This document shows, piece after piece, positions 1 to 6,326 of a DNA stretch of 9,603 nt. The stretch is from Prevotellaceae bacterium (GTDB taxonomy: Bacteria > Bacteroidota > Bacteroidia > Bacteroidales > UBA932): the NCBI GenBank assembly GCA_031258915.1, contig JAIRMD010000147.1, forward strand, positions 1 to 9,603. Reading direction: 5' to 3'. A model generated the notes under the pieces. The model was given only the letters and a program-made list of their open reading frames with translations, was not told where the DNA came from and searched no databases. The translations under genes were made by a program, and so were the position numbers. Each line of letters begins with the position of its first letter. Position 1 is the first letter of the stretch.

Positions 1-22
1 GGTGTACACAACCCCAAATCGG

Positions 23-52
23 CATTCCGTAGGAATGAAAGAACACAGAAAC
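23..52. repeat. Palindromic intergenic repeat, left copy
   Basis: CATTCC (23-28) and GGAATG (32-37) form a perfect 6-bp inverted repeat around the loop GTA. After a 9-base spacer comes AGAAAC (47-52). The order (short GC-containing palindrome, loop GT(T)A, 9-10 bases, AGAAAC) matches the element at 256-289, so I read the two as diverged copies of one small repeat family in the same orientation. Palindromes of the type CCGTCCC..GGGACGG followed by a TTCGGTAGAAA-like tail are, as far as I recall, common between genes in Bacteroidota. Copy number elsewhere in this genome cannot be seen from the window. Confidence 0.4.
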
Positions 53-108
53 GTTGATTTTTATTGATTTATAGAAACAATAATCATTGTAAAATTATCA
101 TATTCAAC

Positions 109-140
109 AAATTAAACAACTTGCGAAAGTTGAATAATTT
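109..140. repeat. Long AT-rich inverted repeat with GCGA loop
   Basis: Arms AAATTA (109-114) plus CAACTT (117-122) pair with AAGTTG (127-132) plus TAATTT (135-140). The loop is GCGA (123-126), and a symmetric AA/AA internal loop interrupts the stem. That makes 12 base pairs in 32 bases with no mismatch other than the internal loop. As plus-strand RNA the loop fits the GNRA class. No T-run follows, so it is not a standard terminator. It could be a DNA cruciform or protein site, the end of a mobile element, or part of an RNA. Its function is unknown. Confidence 0.5.
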
Positions 141-255
141 ATCAAGACATGAAGCAAATATGTTGCTATTTTTTATCAGCGTTTGCTTTGGCGAAATTTT
201 TGCGTTAAACAAACTATTGTCCGCATTGGCATTAGAAAGTCTTCCATTTTTACTC

Positions 256-289
256 CCGCCCCGTTAGGGACGGAATGTTCGGTAGAAAC
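256..289. repeat. Palindromic intergenic repeat, right copy
   Basis: CCG-C-CCC (256-262) pairs with GGG-A-CGG (267-273) across a GTTA loop, with one C/A mismatch in the middle of the stem. A 10-base spacer then leads to AGAAAC (284-289). Form and order match the left copy at 23-52. The GGGACGG..TTCGGTAGAAAC string resembles dispersed repeats I associate with Bacteroidota genomes. The element is not coding. The mismatch in the stem suggests a decayed copy. Confidence 0.45.
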
Positions 290-323
290 CTCGGCGCTGA
301 GCAGGCACCACACCTCGCCCGGC

Positions 324-354
324 GCTATAAGTTAACGTTATATTTTGTTATAGC
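324..354. repeat. Inverted repeat GCTATAA-N17-TTATAGC
   Basis: GCTATAA (324-330) and TTATAGC (348-354) are perfect reverse complements around a 17-base AT-rich loop that contains the palindrome GTTAAC (331-336). It lies 37 bases upstream of the predicted -7 element of the operon promoter. That position suits an upstream regulator site or a hairpin in a longer leader transcript. The sequence alone does not choose between these. Confidence 0.35.
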
Positions 355-364
355 AGTCAGCTCG

Positions 365-398
365 TTGCGCCGCATTAAGCGGTTATTTTTTACCTTTG
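365..398 (+). promoter_or_regulatory. Bacteroidota-type promoter (TTG / TAnnTTTG)
   Basis: TACCTTTG (391-398) matches the Bacteroidota -7 consensus TAnnTTTG exactly. A TTG at 365-367 lies 23 bases upstream, at the long end of the spacing reported for the -33 element in this phylum. Transcription would start near 403-407, leaving a leader of about 20-25 bases before the ATG at 428. I saw no equally good TAnnTTTG in the later intergenic gaps, so this is the best candidate promoter for all five genes to 8504. Confidence 0.55.
369..390 (+). terminator. Weak terminator-like hairpin with T-run
   Basis: CCGC (370-373) and GCGG (379-382) form a 4-bp GC stem around ATTAA, extendable by a G-U pair (369/383). 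A T-rich tract follows (383-390, six of the last seven bases T). The stem is short for an intrinsic terminator and no upstream gene is visible, so this is tentative. It also overlaps the spacer of the predicted promoter, so it may simply be part of the promoter region. Confidence 0.25.
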
Positions 399-427
399 CC
401 TTATTTTATAAGTAAAATGCTACATGT

Positions 428-1486
428 ATGTACAAACAAACTCTCTTTACTCTTTTTTGTACACTTCTTCCTCTTTACTTTTGGGGACAAGCGCCGCGCT
501 GGATAAGCAGCGAAGGTCGGCGGATGCTGTTTCCCGAAAGCGTTTACGTTGCGGGCTTTGCGGAGAGCAGCGTGCGCCCCGACGAAACGGTCGCCACAGC
601 CACCGACAGGCTGAAAAAAGAAGCGCAGGGCTTGCTTTCGGACGGCATACGAGTGAAGGTCGAAAGCGAGCGTAAGTCGTACAGCAAAAGTGCAAGCATC
701 AACGACTCGGAGGAGCTCAGCGCCCTCTTTGAGTCTGCGGTAACAACCTCCTCTGCCGCAGAAATTGTGGGCGTAAAGACCGATGCCTACTTCAGCCCGT
801 CCGACAAGATGGTGTACGCCGTAGCCTACGCCAAGCGCCAGGAGCTGATGGACTACTATCAGGGCGACATTACCCTCGGTGCGCAGCGGATAGAAGGATT
901 TTTCCGGGCTGCCGCGCAGCTCGAAAAGCAAGGCTACAAGGTGAAGGCACGCAAGCAGTACGAAGAAGCTGTCCCGCTGCTGGCCAAAATCAACCATGCG
1001 CAGGATATGCTGATAGCCCTCAGCAAGGGAGGCGCCGCCGAGGGTGTGCAGCAGGAGCGCGCCGAGGCGCTGCTCGGCGAGCTGCGCCTCGCGTTGGCGC
1101 GGCTGGCGCAGAGCGTTTCGGTGTTTGTTGAGAGCAGCGAGAATATTTTTGGGCAGACGGGCACGGCAATTGTCGCCAACAAGCTAAAGGCTGCGCTGGC
1201 AAAAAAGAGTGGCTGCATTTTTACCGACGACGCTTCGCAGAGCGATTTCAAGCTGACCCTTAGCGTTACCACCCGAAAAATTGGCGAGCAGGGCACCCTC
1301 GTATTCTGCTATGCAGACGTAACGGTGGACCTGGTTGACAGCTATACCGGAAAAAGTGTTTATCAGGACGAAATATCCCAAAAAGGAGGCTCCACCTCCT
1401 CATACGAGCGTGCGGGCAGGCAAGCGTGCGAAGACGCAGCCCCAAAAGTAGCAGACAAAATTACTCCGTGGGTAAAAGAAAAGTGA
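428..1486 (+). CDS. LPP20-family exported protein
   Basis: This is an exported 352-residue protein. Residues 1-20 form a signal peptide (hydrophobic 5-19, likely cut after WG, before QAPRW). The residues before Cys11 do not fit a lipobox, so it is probably soluble despite the family name. Residues 22-140 resemble the LPP20 domain: a PRW start, a VYVAGFAESS-like strand, an Ala-rich helix with the DRLKKEAQGLL pattern, then the VGVKTDAYFSPSDKMVYAVAYAKR strands. Residues 141-225 look helical and charged. Residues 226-350 form a second alpha/beta domain with alternating strands (DFKLTLSVTTRKIG, LVFCYADVTVDLVD) ending in an amphipathic helix, like the CsgG/LpoB-type fold. LPP20 proteins are envelope-associated and have no known enzymatic activity. 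It is first in the operon, and its stop lies 7 bases before the next gene. The ATG at 428 is the only start that gives a signal peptide directly after the promoter. Confidence 0.75.
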   Translation: MYKQTLFTLFCTLLPLYFWGQAPRWISSEGRRMLFPESVYVAGFAESSVRPDETVATATDRLKKEAQGLLSDGIRVKVESERKSYSKSASINDSEELSALFESAVTTSSAAEIVGVKTDAYFSPSDKMVYAVAYAKRQELMDYYQGDITLGAQRIEGFFRAAAQLEKQGYKVKARKQYEEAVPLLAKINHAQDMLIALSKGGAAEGVQQERAEALLGELRLALARLAQSVSVFVESSENIFGQTGTAIVANKLKAALAKKSGCIFTDDASQSDFKLTLSVTTRKIGEQGTLVFCYADVTVDLVDSYTGKSVYQDEISQKGGSTSSYERAGRQACEDAAPKVADKITPWVKEK

Positions 1487-1493
1487 TGAGCTT

Positions 1494-2747
1494 ATGGCAA
1501 GTATGAAGCACCCAGCAGCTTTACCGTTAGCTTTCCTGCTGTTAGTTCTGCCGCTGCTGCTGATTTCTGCGCCGGCTCACGGGCAGGGAAAAAAAAAGGT
1601 GGCAATGATGGAGCCTATAGTAAAGAGCGGCGACGTTACGCTGCTGCAAAAGGAGATTATTCGCGGTGCGCTGGAAGAAGCCATTATCGCTACGCCCGGC
1701 TACGAAGCCGTTACCCGCACAAGCATGGATGCCATTGTAAGCGAAATGACCTTTCAGCAGAGCGGCATGGTGGATGAAAGCCAGCGCCAGCGCATAGGGA
1801 TGATGAGCGGCGCCGACCTGATTTGCATAGTACAGCTTACTGCCGAGGACAACGACCTTTACATCAGCTGCTCGCTGATAGAAGTAGAGAGCGGCAAGAT
1901 AATCCGCACGGCAAACGAGCTTATTCACGGCAGCTCCGGCAAGGCTATCCTTGAGCACTGCAAGTACCTTGCCGAAAAGCTGACGAGCGGAGCGGGTGAA
2001 GTAGCGTCGCTCGACCCCAGCGTTCCGGAGATGGTGCAGGTGGCCGGCGGTAAGTTCATGATGGGCTGCACCTCGGAGCAGGAAGGCCGCTGCGAAGATG
2101 ACGAGCGGCCTGTGCGCCAGGTCACGGTGGAGAGCTTCAGGATAAGCAAAACGGAGGTAACCCACGAGCAGTACGTCCGGTTTTTGAACGAAAGCCAGCT
2201 TAAAACCACCGAAGTGTACAGCAGCAAGAAGCTGATACACATCAACGCCCACGTAGAGTACGCTGACGGCAAGTGGAGCGTTGTGGTGGGATACGAACCC
2301 TACCCCATGATTTACGTTTCGTGGTTTGGCGCAAGCGAGTACTGCAGCTGGGCTGGCGGATACCTGCCTACCGAAGCTGAGTGGGAGTACGCCGCGCGTG
2401 GCGGCGAAAAAAGCGCCAAAACCAAGTACGCCGGAGGCAACAATGTGAGCGATGTAGCTTGGTTTGCGGGCAACAGCGATGGCCACGTCCACCCGGTGGC
2501 AAAGAAAAAGCCAAACGAGCTGGGGCTGTTCGATATGAGCGGTAACGTGTGGGAGTGGTGCGCCGACTGGTACGCCTCTAACGCATACGCGGTGGAAGCG
2601 CCAAATGATCCGTCGGGAACAATCCGCGTGCTGCGCGGCGGCAGCTGGAACGACGAGGGGCAAAACTGCCGCACCTCCTACCGCTTCAACAATACACCCG
2701 ATGGCGCTTACGGAAATCTTGGATTCAGGCTGGTGATGAAGAAGTAG
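1494..2747 (+). CDS. CsgG/LpoB-like domain fused to SUMF1/FGE-like domain (copy 1)
   Basis: This is an exported 417-residue, two-domain protein. Residues 1-28 are a signal peptide (very hydrophobic 10-25, AxA site APA at 26-28). Residues 33-165 resemble the CsgG/LpoB/TolB-N fold: a KKVAMMEP strand, a long helix, GYEAVTRTSMDAIVSEM, GADLICIVQL, then two strands ending at NELI. Residues 177-415 are a SUMF1/FGE-type domain with GGKFMMGC, LPTEAEWEYAARGG (291-304), DMSGNVWEWC (347-356) and a terminal RGGSWN..NCRTSYR..NLGFRL. True FGEs use two cysteines to bind copper. Here the second is kept (C392) but the first is D387, so sulfatase-activating chemistry is unlikely and a binding or scaffold role, as in GldJ/GldK, fits better. 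C192 and C200 may form a disulfide. The start could be 1494 or the ATG at 1503 (MKHPAAL), which gives a more usual signal peptide. It is followed 33 bases later by a paralogue. Confidence 0.85.
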   Translation: MASMKHPAALPLAFLLLVLPLLLISAPAHGQGKKKVAMMEPIVKSGDVTLLQKEIIRGALEEAIIATPGYEAVTRTSMDAIVSEMTFQQSGMVDESQRQRIGMMSGADLICIVQLTAEDNDLYISCSLIEVESGKIIRTANELIHGSSGKAILEHCKYLAEKLTSGAGEVASLDPSVPEMVQVAGGKFMMGCTSEQEGRCEDDERPVRQVTVESFRISKTEVTHEQYVRFLNESQLKTTEVYSSKKLIHINAHVEYADGKWSVVVGYEPYPMIYVSWFGASEYCSWAGGYLPTEAEWEYAARGGEKSAKTKYAGGNNVSDVAWFAGNSDGHVHPVAKKKPNELGLFDMSGNVWEWCADWYASNAYAVEAPNDPSGTIRVLRGGSWNDEGQNCRTSYRFNNTPDGAYGNLGFRLVMKK

Positions 2748-2780
2748 CTAAATATAATTCCAAAATCTGAAATCTAAATT

Positions 2781-4025
2781 ATGAAATCAACACTACTGCT
2801 AACGTGCGCCATGATGCTTGGCGTAGCGGCGCAAGCTCAGGAAAATCAGCCGAAGCTTGCTAAGAAAGTTGCGGTGCTGGAGCCTACGGAAGCAAGCGGC
2901 AACGTTACTACCATGCAAAAGGAAATCATTCGCGGAGCGCTGGAAGAGGCAATTACCAACATGCCGGGCTACGAAGCCTTTACGCGCACCAACATTGACG
3001 CGATTGTGAACGAGCTCAACTTTCAGCAAAGCGGCATGGTGGACGAAGACCAGCGCAAGCGCATAGGCTCGATGAGCGGCGCTGAGTACATCTGCCTCTC
3101 GAAGCTCGCGGTGGAAGGTGACGAATTTTACATCACCTGCTCGCTGGTAGAGGTGGAGAGCGGACGGATAAGCCATACGGCTAACGAGCTAATGCCCAAC
3201 ATGCCGCGATCGGCCATTCTGGAGGGATGCAAGCGGCTGGCCGAAAAGCTGATAGGCGCTCCCGCTCCCGTTGTAAGGGCTAACCTCCCGGAAATGGTAC
3301 AGATTACCGGCGGCGTTTTCACAATGGGCTGCCAAAAAGGAGACTGCGAGAGCGACGAAAAACCTGCTCACACGGTATCGCTCGATGGCTTCAGGCTAAG
3401 CCAAACGGAGGTAACCAGCGGCCAGTACGTAACGTTCCTAAACGACCGCAACATTCGCGCAAATGGGCAGTACAGCGGCAACAAGCTGCTCGACTGGCTT
3501 GCGCCGGATGCTCCGGTGGAGTACGCTGATGGAATGTGGCGCGCCAAGCCCGGCTACGAAAGCTGCCCAATGGTGTACGTAACGTGGTACGGCGCCTACG
3601 AGTACTGCAGCTGGGCGGGAGGGCGACTGCCCACCGAGGCGGAGTGGGAGTATGCTGCGCGCGGGGGTAGCAGAGGTAGCGGCAGCAAGTTCGCCGGAGG
3701 CAACGTGGGAGATGACGTAATGTGGTTTGCCGAGAACAGCAGCATGCGCGTACATTCAGTAGCCGCAAAGCAACCCAACGAGCTGGGCTTGTGCGATATG
3801 AGCGGAAACGTGCGGGAGTGGTGCGCCGACTGGTGGGCCGATGCCTATCCGCAAGGCGAGCAAGCCAACCCTGCCGGAGCCGCAGCCGGCGCTTTTCGCG
3901 TGCTGCGCGGCGGCGCCTGGAACTACGATGCGCCGTCGTGCCGCATCACCTTTCGGGACTACTACTCGCCAAGCGGTAGCGGAAATAACTTCGGCTTCCG
4001 CCTGTGGCTGCCGGAGAGAAATTAA
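2781..4025 (+). CDS. CsgG/LpoB-like domain fused to SUMF1/FGE-like domain (copy 2)
   Basis: This 414-residue tandem paralogue of the preceding gene shares its whole layout. Residues 1-20 are a signal peptide (AQA site at 18-20), 27-157 the CsgG/LpoB-like domain and 169-410 the SUMF1-like domain. In the N-terminal domain about two thirds of residues are identical to copy 1 over its residues 51-144 (64 of 94 by eye), including three shared cysteines. SUMF1 marks are ITGGVFTMGC, LPTEAEWEYAARGG (283-296), DMSGNVREWC (339-348) and RGGAWNYDAPSC with C387. The first FGE copper cysteine is replaced by Y382. The usual Trp of SGNVWEW is Arg here, so this copy has drifted further from the enzyme family. 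A conserved GCxxxxC pair (C184, C189) suggests a disulfide. A non-catalytic envelope role is likely. A 72-base gap holding a palindrome separates it from the next gene. Confidence 0.85.
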   Translation: MKSTLLLTCAMMLGVAAQAQENQPKLAKKVAVLEPTEASGNVTTMQKEIIRGALEEAITNMPGYEAFTRTNIDAIVNELNFQQSGMVDEDQRKRIGSMSGAEYICLSKLAVEGDEFYITCSLVEVESGRISHTANELMPNMPRSAILEGCKRLAEKLIGAPAPVVRANLPEMVQITGGVFTMGCQKGDCESDEKPAHTVSLDGFRLSQTEVTSGQYVTFLNDRNIRANGQYSGNKLLDWLAPDAPVEYADGMWRAKPGYESCPMVYVTWYGAYEYCSWAGGRLPTEAEWEYAARGGSRGSGSKFAGGNVGDDVMWFAENSSMRVHSVAAKQPNELGLCDMSGNVREWCADWWADAYPQGEQANPAGAAAGAFRVLRGGAWNYDAPSCRITFRDYYSPSGSGNNFGFRLWLPERN

Positions 4026-4062
4026 GGGTTAAAAGCTGTGGAACTTACGGATTATAATTCGC

Positions 4063-4075
4063 ATTAGCGGCTAAT
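4063..4075. promoter_or_regulatory. Perfect 13-base palindrome in intergenic gap
   Basis: ATTAGC (4063-4068) and GCTAAT (4070-4075) are mirror arms around a central G. It sits 22 bases before the ATG at 4098, in the largest gap of the operon. It could be a dimeric regulator site or a short hairpin just before the start codon that tunes translation of the OmpA-C gene. I saw no TAnnTTTG promoter element in this gap. Chance occurrence is possible at this length. Confidence 0.3.
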
Positions 4076-4097
4076 TCAAAACTCAAAAATTCAATAT

Positions 4098-6314
4098 ATG
4101 CCAATGCTTTTACGCTACAAAAAAATGTTGCTGAGCCTGCTGGCGCTCCACGCTACGGTGGGGCTGGCCTGCGCTCAGGAATTTCAGGGGCGGGATATTT
4201 TTCCCGATTTTCAGCAATCCATGCGCTACCCTGCCATGACGCCCGACGGGAAGTACCTGATTTTTTTGGCAAGCGACGGGATTTCCACGTCTGCCTACCA
4301 GTCGCACATGGTGGAGGGAGCGTGGACACCTCCCGAGCCATTTGACTTCGTCAACGATTTGATAGCCGAAACGGAAAACGAGGTGGGCGGTTTCTCATTT
4401 AACCACGACGGGACGGTGCTGTACTTTCACGCCAAGCTGCGAACAGAGTACTTTGACATCTTCTACTCCAAAAAAGTGCGCGGTATGTGGGGCAGGCCGC
4501 AGCGAGTGGGAAAGCCCATCTCGGCAAATGCCGACCTGTACTCGCCCTCCATTTCGTCGGACAACAAAACCCTCTTTGCTTTGCGGGCAAAACCTGCCAC
4601 AAAAAAGAAAGCCGAGCCGTGCAAAGAGCTGCTGCTGTTTGAGAAAGATAAGGAAAACAAGTGGACAGGCCCAAAATATCTTCCGCAGGAGTTCAACGTA
4701 GGGTGTCAGGAAACGCCGTTCTTCTGCGCCGACAACAACATTCTGCTCTTTTCGTCGCGGCGGGAAGTAAAAGACCCGCTGGGAAAGGAAATATCGGACG
4801 GCGAGAGCTACGATATCTACTACGCCCGCCGAATAGACGAAGATAACTGGTTCTACCCGGTTGGCGTAGATCCGCTGAAATCCGAGCTTGACATCCTCTC
4901 GCCTGCCCTGAACAGCACGGGCGACAACTTCCTGGTCAGCGTGAAGCCGAAAAAGAAAAAGCAGCTGCAAAAAATATACGCCGCTACCCTGCCCGATGAT
5001 AAAAAACCTGCCAAAACGTTTGCGCTTACGGGGAGCGTGACCGACCTGTACACCGGCCAGCCCATTGAGACGGACATCGTGGTGTGCGATGCCGTTACGT
5101 CGGCAACCAAAGGCGTATTCCCGACAACGGACAACGGGCGCTTCGCCATCATTCTGACGCAGGGAGCGTTCTACCGCGCCGACATTTCAAAAAAAGGCTA
5201 CTCGCACGCCTACCACTACAAAGATTTGTACTCCATCGCCGAAGGCAGCATGGAGGAAACGGTGGATGTGCAGCTGTTCAGCAGGGCAACGCTGGAGCTC
5301 AACGTATACGACAACGAGCTGTTTTACCCCTTGCAGCCCAGCATCCTGGTGGTCGATTCGTTTACGAACCAGCCCGTGAAGCAGCGCAACATCACCAGCC
5401 CCTCGAAGGGAAAGTACGAGTGCAGCCTGCGCCTTGGGCAAAAGTATAAAATCCGCGTGGAGTGCGCCAACTTCGAAACGCAGGAAACCTTCTTCGACCT
5501 GAGCGCCGACGTGGTGTACAGCCGCTTCGAAAAGAGCATGGAGCTGCAGGCGGCACGCAGAACGCTGGTGCTGAACGTCAAAAACAAAAAAGGCGAAAGC
5601 ATTTTGCCGGTAATGATTGAGGTGAGAAACTTGAGCCGCGACGAAACCGGCATTGCGCTGGTAACGTACGACGAAAACGGCAACCCGGTGCTTTCGCTCC
5701 GCGCCAGCGACACCTACGAGCTGAACGTGTCGAAAAAGGGGTATACCTACTTCAACACCAACATCACGGTTAGCCCCACCGGTGCGGGAGGCGTGGCCAG
5801 CGTTGCTGCTGCCGGAGCGGTCGGCACCGTGGACATCGGCAGCCTGAATACTGCTACCGCCGCTGCCACCGGCAGGAGCATTACGCTGGGCGACGGCGGC
5901 GGCGACTTTTTGGAAGCACTTGAAATTGAAGACGTAGAGCTGGACGAGCTGACAACGCAAACAAAAATGGTGTTCAACAACATCACGTTCGAAACAAACT
6001 CGGCAGAGCTCAACACCGAATCTTACGCCGAGCTCTACCGCATCATCAGCTTCTTGAAGGATAACCCCGACATTAAAATTGAAATCGCCGCCCACACGGA
6101 CGACATTGGGTCGGATGACTTTAACATTAGGCTTTCGAACAAGCGGGCGGTTTACGTAGAAAGTTTTTTGGTACGCAACGGTATACCAAAGCATCAGCTG
6201 GTATCGAAAGGATACGGTGAGGGCCAGCCGCTGGTACCGAATACCTCCGACGAAAACCGCGCCATAAACCGTCGTGTTGAGCTAAAAATAGTTGAAAACC
6301 AAGTAACAGAATAA
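4098..6314 (+). CDS. PD40 propeller / CRD-like / OmpA C-terminal protein (PorE-like)
   Basis: This is an exported 738-residue envelope anchor. Residues 1-26 are a signal peptide with an ACA site at 24-26; GLAC is a poor lipobox. About 40-300 form a WD40/PD40-type propeller with repeated blades (MTPDGKYLIFLAS, FNHDGTVLYFHA, ISSDNKTLFAL). About 305-560 contain two or three beta-sandwich domains of the carboxypeptidase-regulatory/CnaB type (start LTGSVTDLYTGQPI at 310-323). An Ala/Gly-rich linker covers about 561-602. Residues 622-733 are an OmpA-C peptidoglycan-binding domain with HTDDIG, NIRLSNKRA and RAINRRVELK. D668 and R683 are spaced 15 apart, like the diaminopimelate-binding Asp and Arg of Acinetobacter OmpA. 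The order resembles T9SS PorE of Porphyromonas, which has an additional N-terminal TPR part. It probably ties the operon's products to the cell wall. Starts at 4098 or 4104 are both possible; 4098 is used here. Confidence 0.85.
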   Translation: MPMLLRYKKMLLSLLALHATVGLACAQEFQGRDIFPDFQQSMRYPAMTPDGKYLIFLASDGISTSAYQSHMVEGAWTPPEPFDFVNDLIAETENEVGGFSFNHDGTVLYFHAKLRTEYFDIFYSKKVRGMWGRPQRVGKPISANADLYSPSISSDNKTLFALRAKPATKKKAEPCKELLLFEKDKENKWTGPKYLPQEFNVGCQETPFFCADNNILLFSSRREVKDPLGKEISDGESYDIYYARRIDEDNWFYPVGVDPLKSELDILSPALNSTGDNFLVSVKPKKKKQLQKIYAATLPDDKKPAKTFALTGSVTDLYTGQPIETDIVVCDAVTSATKGVFPTTDNGRFAIILTQGAFYRADISKKGYSHAYHYKDLYSIAEGSMEETVDVQLFSRATLELNVYDNELFYPLQPSILVVDSFTNQPVKQRNITSPSKGKYECSLRLGQKYKIRVECANFETQETFFDLSADVVYSRFEKSMELQAARRTLVLNVKNKKGESILPVMIEVRNLSRDETGIALVTYDENGNPVLSLRASDTYELNVSKKGYTYFNTNITVSPTGAGGVASVAAAGAVGTVDIGSLNTATAAATGRSITLGDGGGDFLEALEIEDVELDELTTQTKMVFNNITFETNSAELNTESYAELYRIISFLKDNPDIKIEIAAHTDDIGSDDFNIRLSNKRAVYVESFLVRNGIPKHQLVSKGYGEGQPLVPNTSDENRAINRRVELKIVENQVTE

Positions 6315-6326
6315 ACGAAAAATGCT

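Larger units (their letters stand above)
1..427. other. Gene-free leader region upstream of the operon
   Basis: I see no convincing gene here. The longest open frame on the plus strand (64-267, TTG start) is short, of low-complexity Asn/Leu/Ile composition, and ends inside a palindromic repeat, so I do not call it. The region has three parts: a repeat copy near the left edge, an AT-rich stretch (about 55-255) with a long hairpin, and a GC-richer stretch (256-382) with a second repeat copy and several inverted repeats. An AT-rich promoter follows. The change in base composition from the GC-rich operon suggests intergenic or mobile-repeat DNA. Confidence 0.6.

Noticed and set aside
64..267. Small plus-strand open frame (67 residues, TTG start)
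   Set aside because: AT-driven composition, overlaps the hairpin at 109-140, and its stop lies in the palindromic repeat. No family resemblance.
1542..2663. Long antisense open frame (373 residues) opposite copy 1
   Set aside because: It is a mirror of a clear SUMF1-like gene. The sense gene makes little use of TTA, CTA and TCA codons, so antisense stops are rare. The translation is His/Val/Ala-rich without motifs.
1494..4025. Calling the two genes formylglycine-generating enzymes (sulfatase maturation)
   Set aside because: One of the two required cysteines is missing in each and no sulfatase is nearby.
5187..6194. Long antisense open frame (335 residues) opposite the OmpA-C gene
   Set aside because: Same codon-bias shadow effect; the sense strand has an unmistakable OmpA-C domain.
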